A stretch of 64,000 nucleotides of DNA from Pratylenchus scribneri (lineage: Eukaryota > Nematoda > Chromadorea > Rhabditida > Pratylenchidae), in the NCBI GenBank assembly GCA_030063045.1, contig JAQSEB010000041.1, forward strand, positions 434,001-498,000. Direction: 5' to 3'. The position numbers were made by a program, and so were the translations under genes. Position 1 is the first letter of the stretch. Each line of letters starts with the position of its first letter. The notes beneath the pieces are model-generated. The model searched no databases and was not told where the DNA came from. It was given only the letters and a program-made list of their open reading frames with translations. Positions 11,559 through 23,800 of the stretch are shown here, piece by piece.

Positions 11559-14103
11559 ATGGCTCAGAACATCGTTTACAAAAACGTTTCCCATGATCTC
11601 ATTGCTTCTGGCACAATTAACATTAGAACCAGTTTGAATGCATTGTCCGATGAAGAGGGAAACCCAAAGCCATTCACTTCAACCAACCGTGAAATTGGCG
11701 GACTTTCTTGGTTAATATTTTTATAAAAAATTTATATAATGAGAGTCAAAATACAGGCGAATGCAGTTACGAAAAATTGTTCCAGCAGCAGCTGATGGAC
11801 CACCCAGATTGGATTTGTACATTTACTGCAATGAGAATGTGAAGGACAAACTTTGGCTTTGCAACGTGCATTTTTCGGTGGACTGCACACATAACAATCC
11901 GATGGGTGATGGATTCTTCCAGATCCGCCAATGTCAACATGAATACGGTCCTCTTTATGGATTCAACACTTATTTTTGGATTTTTGAGGATATCGCCGAA
12001 GATTTACAAATACAACCGGAACCGATCGCGATCACATTGGAAATCAAGATTATGCACATTCAAAAAAGGTAAAAGAATCTATTTTAATTGGATCGACTGA
12101 ATCCAGAAATTTTAGTTTTCCTCCACTGGATGCCACTTTGGTGATAAAAACTGACGAAAATCCAACGGCCGGAACATTTTCCATCAATAAACATGTATTT
12201 TTTTAAATAATAAATTTTTTTATTTTAATCCAAATTTCCTTCTCCAGTTGTTGGCCAGCTATTCCAAGTATTTTGGCAATTTATTCTTCGGAGATTGGAG
12301 CGACAAGAAAAAGGCGGAAAATTATTTCGAAATTGTTGAAGCCAATGATTTTGATGTGCAAGAATTCGGCTTCATGATTTATTCAATAATGGCAATAGGC
12401 GGCATGATTAACCGATCTAATTTTGTGTTGAACGAAGATGATAATGATGGTTAGTCAAAAAAATATTTTAAATAGTATTATCGGTACTTTCCTGTTATTG
12501 GGGGAGGGGGACAAGACAATGATCAATGAAGAAGAAGATGAAAGATGATGATGTATGAGGATTGAGGATGATGAAGAAGAAGATCATAGAAAAAGAATAG
12601 GGATGAAGAACAACATAAGAGAAGATGATGAAGTTATGGATGATCTTCTTTAACATCTTCCTACCATCATCTTCCTCATCATCATCTTCTTCTTGTTCTT
12701 CATCCTCATCTTACTTCTTCTTGTTCTTCATCCTCATCTTACTTCTTCCTCATCGCCATCTTCTTCATCCTCATCTTGCTTCTTCTTGTTCTTCATCCTC
12801 ATCATCTTCTTCTTGTTCTTCATCCTCATCTTACTTCTTCTTGTTCTTCGTCCTCATCATCTTCTTCATCCTCATCTTCTTTTTCATCCTCATTTTCTTC
12901 TTATTCATCATACTCATCTTCTTCTTCAGCATCCTCATCTTCTCATTCTCATCATTTCACAACTTCTCCCCTCCTTCTCTCTCCCCCCCCCCCTAATAAA
13001 AGGAAAATACTAATATTTAAATAGTATTATTTGTGTTTTTTTTTTTCAGTTACTATTCCCAGCAATATGGTAAAAATGGCAATCAAATATGACATACCTA
13101 TTATGGTGGATTACTGCGAAAAGGTTTTGATGGATTGCAAGGATCATTCCAAATTGGATTTGCTCGAATTGGCCGATCAATACCCGGAACTGAAGAAACT
13201 CAAGGTTAAAAATCTTAACAAAAAATACGCCATTTATAATTAAAATTGGCAAATTCTCGGGTATTAACCCAAATGAGAGAATAAATATGGGCAAATTTTT
13301 GGAATCTTTGTTTATAAAGATTAGAGAAGAGACTCATTCTACTCGTCTTGGTTGATTTAGTCTATGAAATTCCAATTTTGGAGTGGTATTAAGGCAAGGC
13401 TTAGGAAAAAGTTTCTAAACCAAAACCGGTTTGGGTTTAAACAACAGTTCAGCTTTTCAAAACATGCTCATATCAGCAGTTTGAAAGTGAAATTTTATAG
13501 ACTAAATCGACCATTCCATATTGAATGAACATTTTCTCGACTCTATACGAAGTCTAGTAGCCTAGATTGTAGATTCTAACCAACTTACTTGGTTAATTAT
13601 CAAGAATTAGCCAAATCCAAAAATTAACCGGGTACTATTGCAATTTAGGTGCTGGAACTGGAAGGGAAGGATGATGAATAAGAGATGAAGCTGAGGATGT
13701 TCTTCATCATTCTTCATCTTCATCATTATCTTTCTTCTTCTTCTTCTTCATCTTTTTTCCCTTCCATCACCTAAACTGCAATAGTATACCTCATTAATTA
13801 TCACTCCAAAATTGATTTAAAATTAATGAAAAAGAGCTTAACAATATTATTTATTTAAAGGAAAAATGTCTGAATGGTTTGAGCATCCAAGACCTGACGA
13901 AGAATTTGGCAAAAACCACTGATATTCATTCACGCCTTTCCAAAAATACCCAAGAACGATTGAATGCTATAATGGCTGGAAAGACCGAGGAAATGCGCAA
14001 TTCCCTGGTGACAATTGATGATGAAATACGTGCAAAGAAGCCACGGCTTAATTCAATTGCTGCATTGGACAAAATGAAGAAAATTTTGGGAAATGATGAA
14101 TAA
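11559..14103 (+). CDS. MATH-BTB domain protein, copy 2
   Basis: Paralogue of the gene at 5532-7747 with the same six-exon plan: 11559-11710, 11757-12068, 12116-12194, 12248-12449, 13050-13204 and 13861-14103. MATH part: LDLYIYCNENVKDKLWLCNV, then a small insert THNNPMGDGFFQIRQCQ absent from copy 1. BTB part: SFPPLDATLVIKTDENPTAG, LLASYSKYFGNLFFGDWSDK and MVKMAIKYDIPIMVDYCEKV. The tail KKPRLNSIAALDKMKK is slightly longer. No stop or frameshift breaks it, so both copies look functional. Intron 4 contains a pyrimidine microsatellite and intron 5 a smaller one; these are different introns from the one expanded in copy 1. The likely role is as a CUL3 adaptor, inferred from the family. Confidence 0.85.
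12650..12965. repeat. (TCATCTTCTTC)-type microsatellite
   Basis: Long TCATCCTCATCTTCTTC-type repeat in intron 4 of the second MATH-BTB gene, preceded by a purine-rich complementary run (GATGATGAAGAAG, 12520-12640). The two could fold back on each other. The serine-rich open frames here are translation of the repeat. Confidence 0.85.
13690..13765. repeat. Small TTCTTCATC microsatellite
   Basis: CATCATTCTTCATCTTCATC-type run in intron 5 of the second MATH-BTB gene. It begins after a purine run GATGATGAATAAGAGATGAAG. Confidence 0.7.
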
Positions 14104-14174
14104 GAAGAATATTGTAAAGAATGAAGACAAAACGGGATTCTTTATTTAATTATCAATAAAATGATGATCTTATT

Positions 14175-14335
14175 TGGATGACCCAGATTTCTGAATTGCT
14201 TTAAGTTATTTGATATATCTTCACTTTTTTGCAAATTTGCTCATTAAAAATCTTGCATAAATTTTGACACAATTTATAATTGAAAGATCACACAATTTTG
14301 GTCCTATATTTGGCCATTTCATTTTGGAATTAATT
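14175..14335 (+). repeat. Conserved 3' flank shared by three BTB genes
   Basis: Sequence around GACCCAGATTTCTGAATTGC, TTATTTGATATAT and GCAAATTTGCTCATTAAA is also found at 7855-8010 and 17545-17700, downstream of the other two BTB genes. It may hold 3' UTR or polyadenylation signals retained since duplication. Confidence 0.75.
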
Positions 14336-14376
14336 TTTCTGTTCGTATTTATGCTTTATTAAAATCATTTATTCAA

Positions 14377-16006
14377 GGATGTCAATTTTTTCTGCCCCCA
14401 AATTCAATTTTTTCTGCCCCCAAAAATTTGGAACATTTTTTCTGCCCCCAATTTCAATTCTTTTTGCCCCCAATTGATTTCCCTTCTTCTCTGCTCTTTT
14501 CTTCATGCTTATCTCTCATCCCCTTTGCTCTCTTGCTCACATAAACGGTTCCAGGGGTGCGCGGAAGTCAAAAAGAAGGTGCGCGGGATATCCGGATATA
14601 TGGGGATTAAGGTGGATATAGGGGTATTAAGCCTCGAAATGGATGCGAAATGGCCCGGAAGGCCACTGAAAGGTCAGGGAAATGTAACAGAGGCCCGGAG
14701 GTTGCGCGAGATTAAACTGGATATAGGGGGATTAAGGTGGATATAGGGGGATTAAGCCGCGAAATGGATGCGAAATGGCTCGAAAGGTCATTGGAAGGTC
14801 AGGGAAGTGAAACAGAGGCCCGTAGAATGCGCGAGATTAAGCCGGATATAGGAGGATTAAGGTGGATATGGGGGGATTAAGTCGGATTAAGCCCCGTAAT
14901 AGATGGGTGCGATTCTTGGTTTGGCTGTTTTTCTTCCGGCTTCGCGAGAATCCTATGCTCCGAACCCCTAACCCTAATCCCTAGCCCCTAACTAAGTTTA
15001 ATCCGGCTTAATCCCCCTATATCCACCTTAATCCCCCTATATCTGGCTATATCCCGCGTGCTCCGAACCCCTAGCCCCTAGATCCCATGCCGCCCTTAAC
15101 CATAACCCTAATCCCTAGCCCCTAACTAAGCTTAATCCGACTTAATCCCACTTAATCCTCCTTAAGGCAATCGTAAAGAATCTGCACAGAACAATGTGTG
15201 ATATACCATTCGATTCCTCTCGTCGAGCTGAGTTCGAATCTAGAAAAATTTTCTGCGGGAGGTGACTATAAAAAAAGTTAGTGTATGATGAAATTTGGAA
15301 AAGTGAAGGATCCCCCCTTATGGGTCGAAACTCGAAAAAATTTTGAAATTTTTTCTAGGACAAATTATAGTTCATTCGACACGTCTCGATGAGCAGAGCA
15401 CGAATCTGCTATCAGATTCTCATAAAACCTAAAAATAAAAAAGTTATGACCATCTATATTTTCACTGATAGGGCTAGAATTAGGGGTTTATGGGCTTGGA
15501 TTAGGGTTATGGTAGGGTCGGATGGGTCCTAGGGGCTAGGGCTAGGGATATGTAGGGGTTAGGGAGTAAATTAATCAAAAAAATTTTTTTTTAAATTTTC
15601 GACCCCAAGGGGGGACCCTTCACTTTAGCAATATTTGCTATTTCATCATACTATAACTTTTTTTCTAAGTGCCTCCCGCAACAAATTTTTGCAGATTCGT
15701 CCTCAACTCTTCGAGAGGAGTCGAATGGTATATCATACATTATTCTGTGCAGATTCTTTACGATTGCCCTCCTTAATCCCCATATATCCGGATATCCCGC
15801 GCACCTTCTTTTTGACTTCCGCGCACCCCTGGAACCGTTTATGTGAGCAAGAGAGCAAAGGGAATGAGAGATAAGCATGAAGAAAAGAGCAGAGAAGAAG
15901 GGAAATCAATTGGGGGCAAAAAGAATTGAAATTGGGGGCAGAAAAAATGTTCCAAATTTTAGGGGACAGAAAAAATTGAATTTGGGGGCAGAAAAAAATA
16001 TTTGCC
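14377..16006. mobile_element. Non-autonomous MULE-like foldback element
   Basis: 1630-bp element with terminal inverted repeats of over 200 bp: TTTTTTCTGCCCCC repeats, then a nearly identical GGGATATCCGGATATATGGG region in each arm. A 9-bp direct repeat TTTATTCAA flanks it (14368-14376 and 16007-16015). The outermost bases of both ends begin GG, as in the other MULE. The interior has sub-terminal copies of GGATATAGGGGGATTAAG and its complement and CCCTAACCCTAATCCC-like runs, but no transposase frame. The right end is under 100 bp from the start of the BTB-BACK gene, so the element may contribute promoter sequence. Confidence 0.82.
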
Positions 16007-16101
16007 TTTATTCAATCAATTTCCAGTCATTAATTATAGATTTATTCATAATCAATAATCATAAACAACATTGGAAAAATTGAATTGAAAAAGAAATAAA
16101 A

Positions 16102-17440
16102 ATGTCTTCTTCATCAAATGAAAATGAAACATCGCAAATGGACAGTCAAAATCAAAATGGAACCGGCACAATTCTGCACCGAATGAAGCATTTATTGGAG
16201 ACTGGCGAACAATCTGATGTGGAATTCCTTGTTGGAAAAGCTTCCTGGGATAAGAAATCGCAGAAATGGATCCCGGAGGAGGAGCCACAAGTATTGATTA
16301 ATATCAAACTCAATTTTAAATAAATTTGATTCATTTTTTAGTTGTTCAAAGCGCACAAAATTGTCCTTGCCGGTTGGGATGTCTTTGCTGCCCAATTTCG
16401 CACCAATGAATCCAATAGTCTGGAAAATGTTCCAATCAGGGTCATCGACATCACGGTCTCAGCATTCAAAGCCATGCTCAATTTTCTGTACATGAATAAT
16501 GATGTTTCACTGATTAATAGTGAAAATTTCCTCGAGGTCTATTCTGCAGGTTTTTTTTTTATTTAAATACTTTTACAATTTTTATGTTATTTAGCAAAGA
16601 AATATTTGCTTCCAGCGCTTATCGATAAATGCCATGAATTGGCTCCAGCATTGCTGGATTTGGGCAATTCTATCGATATATGGAGAACAGCAAAATTGCA
16701 GGAGGACAAAGTAAAATTGAATTTGGGCGGGCAATTAGGCAGTATTTATTACAAGATACTAAATTGACCTATGTGTTTTATTTTAATAAGATAAAATTAT
16801 TAGGAAAGCTGATATCTATAAATTTGGATTTTATTGGTGTGCATTTCAGATTTTGCTTGAACATTGCTTGCAATTTTTTGACCAAAACTTCATTTTAATT
16901 GTTAACCGTTGGCCATTGCGATTGAGCAAAGCGGAATTAGGTGAAATGCTTACTCGGGACACCCTTATGGTCCGCACTGAGTCAATTCTTTTCGCCAATG
17001 TTTGCTAAATATTTATTTATTCTTAATAAAATAAATTTTTAAAGTTGGATTGTTGGGCATGGAAACAATGCAAAGATGAAGGCATTGGCGAGCCAACCGG
17101 GCCGGAGAAACGTGCCAAAATAGGAACTTTGATCAATGCCATTCGCTTTCCGCTGATGTCACCCACTTATTTCATAAATCAAATTGGTATATTTTATAAA
17201 TCGATTATCGATTATTTTATAAATTCTTTGAAAATAAATTTCATAATTAAAATAATTCTTTTCTTTTTAGTTCCAACTGGCATTCTCAATGCTGAGGAGG
17301 TTGCAGCCATGTTCGTCCATTATTTCGAAGGAGCCAGTGATGATTCGAAACAAGTTTTTCCACTGTCATTCTCCACTCAACCCCGGGCAATTAAATATTT
17401 TGAAGAAAGCAAATTGGTGGACACTGTGGTTATCCAATGA
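16102..17440 (+). CDS. BTB-BACK domain protein
   Basis: 324 residues from six exons: 16102-16290, 16342-16549, 16595-16710, 16850-16999, 17045-17186 and 17271-17440, all in phase. BTB domain: SDVEFLVGKASWDKKSQKW, LFKAHKIVLAGWDVFAAQF, VIDITVSAFKAMLNFLYMNN. BACK part: NFLEVYSAAKKYLLPALIDK, LEHCLQFFDQN, and ANLDCWAWKQC followed by TLINAIRFPLMSP, the usual BACK end. The architecture is like BTBD2/3/6-type CUL3 adaptors but without the C-terminal PHR domain. The start ATG follows an A-rich leader (AAAAAGAAATAAAAATG). Its 3' flank is homologous to those of the MATH-BTB genes although the coding sequence is not, suggesting 3' ends exchanged within the cluster. Confidence 0.88.
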
Positions 17441-17829
17441 ATGTTTGTAAAACTATATAGAGAAGAATGAAGACAACGGGAAATTATTCAATGGCAATAT
17501 CTATTTATTTATTTATCAACAAAATGATCTGATCTTATTTGGATTTGACCCAGTTTTTGAATTGCATTAAATTATTTGATATATTTTCACTTTTTTCTTG
17601 CAAATTTGCTCATCAAAAATCTTGCATAAATTTTGGCACACAATTTATAATTGAAAGATCACACAATTTTGGTCCTAAATTTGGCCATTTAATTTTTGGA
17701 AGGAACTAATAATTTCATCTTAAATTAAAAAAAACATCTACGAATCACAAATTTACAAATAATATTTGAGATAATTTTTATACTTGTGGAGAATATTAAG
17801 AATAATTTTATCCAAAATTTTGCAGAAAA
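17441..17829. other. Intergenic between the BTB-BACK and CWF19L2 genes
   Basis: Contains the shared BTB 3' flank (17545-17700) and a short AT-rich leader. No gene is seen. Confidence 0.6.
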
Positions 17830-20800
17830 ATGAGCCGTTCTTATTTACTTCGGCGACCTAAAGATGACGACGACGATTATGGCGATCAAGAATTGGTCAA
17901 AGCTAAACCAATGGATACACGTTTTACACGAAATTTGGAACCATCATATGCGGCGGGGAAGGATTTTGTGAAAGCCAGTCAGAAATCCCAACAGGTTACC
18001 ATTTTTAAATCGAAAATAAATTTAAAAAAATATTCAAAAAATTAAATTAATAATATGGAACATCCCAATTTGCCGTCGCCGTTTAATAACTCATCAGGGA
18101 CTGAACCAATTTGGATGATTTTGGCATTAAATTAAAGATTAGATTGTTGTCTATCCAAGAAAATTAATTTTTATTTAAATTGATCAGAATTGATGAATTT
18201 GTGTCCGAAAAACCATTGAGAATTTCGCAAATTCATTGTAAAGGTCATTATGAATGGTTTTTTGAGCACAACTTTATCATTTTTCAACCAATTTAAATAA
18301 AATTAATTTCATTGGATAGCCAAAAGTCTGCTCTTTAATTTGTTACAAAAATCATCCAAATTGGTTCACACCTTGATGAGTTATTTTAAAAGGCGGCAAA
18401 TTAGGCAGCAACAAACTGGGGCGAATAAATTTAAAATTTTAATCGGAATTAATTTTTATTTTTTTGTGATCAGGAATTTTATGGAAGTCAACAAATTTTG
18501 GGAAACAATGAAGACAGCAATGCAACAAATGCAAACACAAGCTCAAGCGCATTCCGTGAAATGACCCATGATGAACGGAACAAATTGAGTGCCAGCATTA
18601 TTAAAGCTGAGATTAAAGGCGACGCGGTTCGTTTTTTAGTAATATTGTCGTTAGGGAGCAGATTTTTAGGTCAAAAAATGCAAAAATAGATGCCGATTTG
18701 GGTTTAAAATTTGCCAAATAGGTTTAAAAGATGTTTTTTGATTTTTTATCACATTTTTTAATGAAATTTCCTCTCAGAAAAGTGCCAAAATAAGTAAAAT
18801 AGGTTTTGTAAAATGTCATTAGAGAGCGGATTTTTAAGTATCCAACAAATGCCAAAAATAGATGTCGATTTTGGTGTGAAATTTTCCAAAATTAGGTTTC
18901 GAAAATCTCAAAAAATAGATGATTTTGGTTTTCTATGCCATTTTTCTAATGAAATTTTCCTCCAAAAATGTGCCAAATTGGTAAAAATATGTCCAAAAAA
19001 TTACGTCAAAAATATGAAATAAATGTTTAAAAACATTATTTGCTTTTCTTCACAAATTTTTGATACATAAATGGTACAAAAATAGGTCAAAAAACCTAAA
19101 AATTGTTCCCATTTATTTCATTAATTAATTCAATATTTGCACAGGAACGTGTGAAGAAATTAAAGAGGAAATTGGAGGAAGGAGTTGTGGAAATAACCAA
19201 AGGAGAAAGCAATGAACCATCGAATATAAATGAGAAGAAAAATAAGACGGTGGTTTTAATGGAAATGGATCGGAAAACTGGCCTCGTTGTTCCATCCTCA
19301 TCAAAGGCACATCGAAATGAGGTTCAAAACCAAAATTAAATAATAATAAAAATTTATTATTTAATTTGTCAAAAAAAGTAATGACAAAATAATTATAAAT
19401 GGTTTAATGGTTTGTCCCACAAATTCAAAAATCAAATATACCCAAAATTGGATAGAGCACTGGTCAAAACGCATTGAATGGTATATAATTTGGTTATGGT
19501 TTGGTCAACAATTAAAGGGTTGTAAACGGTTTAAACCACATTTTGGTTTTAAACCCTTTTTGGTTTTAAACCGATTTTGGCATTAAACCGTTTAGACCGG
19601 TTTTGGTATTAAACCGTTTAAACCGGTTTTGGTATTAAACCGTTTAAACCGGTTTTGGTTTAATGGTTCAAAACTAAGTTTAAATTGGTTAAAACCAAAA
19701 ACATTATCAAATGTTCCATCTTAACAACATCTATCGATTGGGTTTTGGGTATAAGGTTTGGGGTTCTAGGACAAACCATTAAACCGCCGCTATTTCGCCA
19801 TTTTAAATATTTCCCATAAAAATTTTAATTTAAAGGGCGAATCAACTTCGGTTGAAAAGAAAGGTCGAAAGGGAACAGTGGAGTCAATTTATGAGAAGCA
19901 AATGGACTTGAAGGATATGTTGGCCGAAGAGAAGAGAACAACCGCCGAAGACCAAATCACAATGTTCTCGCGGACAGCAAAGGTAAAAATATTTTTATCA
20001 TTTTTAATTAAAAATTGGCAAAAAATTTTCAAAGAATTTATGGCCATAAAATAAAAAATTACCCGTTTTTGATATATTTTTCGCCGTTTTTGAGTAAATT
20101 TTTTACAATTTCAAATCAAATTAATGAATTTTCCTTCTCTAATTAAAGCACCACAATCAGGCCTAAAAAATAATAGCAATTTTGCTAAAATTTAAAAGTC
20201 AATATTCAATTAAAAAATGGAATTAAATTTCAAAAATTCTGGCCAAAATTTTATTATTTTTAAATTTTTGAAATTATTTTCTTTGCAAAAAAAATATTTT
20301 TAAAAAATAAATATTTAATTTTTTTAATATTTTAGGTTTGTTCCGAAACAAAAACCAATGATGACTATGATTTGGACGACAATATGCTCAGCCATCCAAA
20401 AAAGAGGAAACATGCAGAGAAGGATGCACAACGGGAAGGACAGCGGCAAATTCAAGGTGGGAAATTTAACGAAAATATTTTTTTTAAATTTAAAGAAAAA
20501 ATTTCGAAAAAAATTTTTTTATTAAAAATTTTCGAAGATCAAATTTATTAAAAATTTAAGGAAAATATTTTTTTTTAAAATTTAAGAAAATTTTCGAAAA
20601 TCAAATTTTTTAAAAAATTAAAAAATTTCGAAAAACAAATATTTATAAAAAAAAATTTAAAAAATATTGGAAAAATTTTTAATAAAATTTAAACAAAATA
20701 TTCAAAAAGAAATCAATAAAAATTTAAAAAATATTCGAAAACAATTTATTAAAAATTTAAAAATATATTGGGAAAAAATTAATAAAATTTAAAAATTTTT

Positions 20801-23800
20801 TAAAAATATACAAATGTAAAATGCGCGCAAAAATCTTCGGTCTTTATTTACAAAGTCCACCAAAATTCATTTTCTCCAAAAATTCCTCTCCTCTTCTCAA
20901 CTTCTAAATCGCAAATTGAATTCATGCACTTTTTGAGCCAGCTTCTTTAACATTGTCTTTTCCTCCAAATTCCATCTTGAATTTGTCAATTCTGATGGTG
21001 GATTTGAAGAATGACCTGAAATTTTTAAAATTTTGGTCAGACTTTTTCCCTTTTAATTCTTGATTTTTCCTACCTAAATTATATAAAACTCGCTTTATCC
21101 CATTCAATTCAATGAGGAATTTTGATAATATTTTTACCATTAAAAAGAGTATAAATAATACCAAAATAATTATAGGTTTAAGAAAGGTTTGTCCCACAAA
21201 TTCACAAACCAAATATACCCAAAATTGGATAGAGCTGGTCAAGACGCATTGAATGGTATATAATTTGGTTATGGTTTGGTCAACAATTAATGGGTTTTAA
21301 ACGGTTTAAACCACTTTTTGGTTTTTGGTTCAAAACTAAGTTAGAATTAAACCTTAAGCCAAAATATAATCAAAGGATGCATCTTGATGAGATCTATCGA
21401 TTGGGTATAAGGTATATTAGTCTAGCATAAACTTAAACCGTTAGAATCTTCGGTATCGGTAAATTAAATGTCCCCTTTAAAAATAATTAAAAAGGATATA
21501 CCTTTTCCTGCATTTTCTGCCACCATGTGAGCATTATTTTTGCTCTCCAGCCTTCTATTCTCCTTTTCCGTTCCTTCCACCTTTTTTGGTGATGATCCCT
21601 GCGCCTTTCCACCACTATTTTCATTAGCCGAAAGTAAAAAATTCTTCCCCTCATTCCCATCAAATTCGAATGGTTGTTCCTCCTCCTCATTTTCGGCCGA
21701 TGTTCGGCATCGAATTTTTTCATAATATGTTGCCTTCCGGAAAGGTCTCATCAAGCGTGGATTATCCAATTGGGTTTCCACCAACAATTCGCAAAAACCC
21801 ATTCCACTTTCCTGCAAATGTTTACTCATTTTTCATGAAACTGAACAATTCAGTACCCAAGGCCATTCTTTTAGCCATATATCAAGAAGTAAACCACCAA
21901 TTCAGGAAGGCAATATGCCATTGAAAAGCCCTAAATGTCCTCTAAAAAGTGGCCAATTCTAATTGTTTTTTGAAATGTCAAAACAATTTGTAAAATAAGC
22001 GGCTTTTCCTCCAACAAAAAAAATATTCGGGTTTATTCCACTCAAAGACATGTACCTTTTTAAAGTCTGGATTTTATAAAATTTAATTAGGCAATTTTGT
22101 AGAGGACACTTTTGGCTTTCTAATGATATATCGCGTTCCTGAATTGGTCATTTTTTTATTGAACATAAATGCAAAAAATGGCACAGGACTATCTCCCTTC
22201 CGAGTTCCGAGTTTATCATTCCGCTTCCCTAACAAAACCTTTTTATCCAACGATTCAAAATAGTTAATTGCTTTGCAACGGGGAGTGTCCAAACAATGTT
22301 GAAGGCAAACCGAATGTTCACGAACAGATTTTGTTGCGATCATTTCGCCAAAATATACATAACCTGGTATGGCCATGCTCTCCAATCCGAAAGGACAATC
22401 TGACGAATGAAACAGCAATTAGTTAGAATTAACTTTTAGATTAAGGCTAAATTTAAGGATAGCTAGGGTTTATAAAGAAAAGCTTATTAAAAAATTTCGA
22501 ACGATGAGTCCCTGAACTCTGAACAGGCGGAATTATTAAAATCAGAACAGGCGGAATTATTCTAGCCAGGCGGAATTAAAAATCAGAACAGGCGGAATTA
22601 TTCTAGCCAGGTAGAATTATAAATCAGAACAGGCGGAATTATTAAAATCAGAACAGGCGGAATTATTAAAATCAGAACAGGCGGAATTATTAAAATCAGA
22701 ACAGGTGGAATTATTAAAATCAGAACAGGCGGAATTATTAAAATTAGAACAGGCGGAATTATTAAAATCAGAACAGGCGGAATTATTAAAATCAGAACAG
22801 GCGGAATTATTAAAATCAGAACAGGCGGAATTATTAAAATCAGAACAGGCGGAATTATTAAAATCAGAACAGGTGGAATTATTAAAATCAGAACAGGCGG
22901 AATTATTAAAATCAGAACAGGCGGAATTATTAAAATCAGAACAGGCGGAATTATTAAAATCAGAACAGGCGGAATTATTAAAATCAGAACAGGCGGAATT
23001 ATTAAAATCAGAACAGGTGGAATTATTAAAATCAGAACAGGCGGAATTATTAAAATCAGAACAGGCGGAATTATTAAAATCAGAACAGGCGGAATTATTA
23101 AAATCAGAACAGGCGGAATTATTAAAATCAGAACAGGCGGAATTATTAAAATCAGAACAGGCGGAATTATTAAAATCAGAACAGGCGGAATTATTAAAAT
23201 CAGAACAGGCGGAATTATTAAAATCAGAACAGGCGGAATTATTAAAATCAGAACAGGCGGAATTATTAAAATCAGAACAGGCGGAATTATTAAAATCAGA
23301 ACAGGCGGAATTATTAAAATCAGAACAGGCGGAATTATTAAAATCAGAACAGGCAGAATTATTAAAATCAGAACAGGCGGAATTATTAAAATCAGAACAG
23401 GCGGAATTATTAAAAATCAGAACAGGCGGAATTATTAAAATCAGAACAGGCGGAATTATTAAAATCAGAACAGGCGGAATTATTAAAATCAGAACAGGTG
23501 GAATTATTAAAATCAGAACAGGCGGAATTATTAAAATCAGAACAGGCGGAATTATTAAAATCAGAACAGGCGGAATTATTAAAATCAGAACAGGCTTAAT
23601 TAAATCAGAATATTTAACAAAAAAAGAAGATCCTGAGCATGACAATATTGCCAAATAGAACCCCCATCACCTGATTCATCGTAAACAATATCATAGAATG
23701 GCGGATTCTGTGGAGGATTCAGATGGGCACGTAAATCACCGAACCTAAACACAAAAATTAGAGGGAATAAAAATACGCAACAATAAATTAATTTACCATT

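Noticed and set aside
12625..13024. Serine-rich open frames
   Set aside because: Overlapping frames across a TCATCTTCT microsatellite inside an intron of a well-supported gene.
14960..15150. Telomere-like CCCTAACCCTAATCCC runs
   Set aside because: Short, degenerate, inside a transposable element, and nematode telomeres are TTAGGC.
22617..23658. Open frames of 317-345 residues on both strands
   Set aside because: They are translations of the 24-bp minisatellite (ELLKSEQA / CSDFNNSA); 24 is divisible by three so every frame without a stop stays open.
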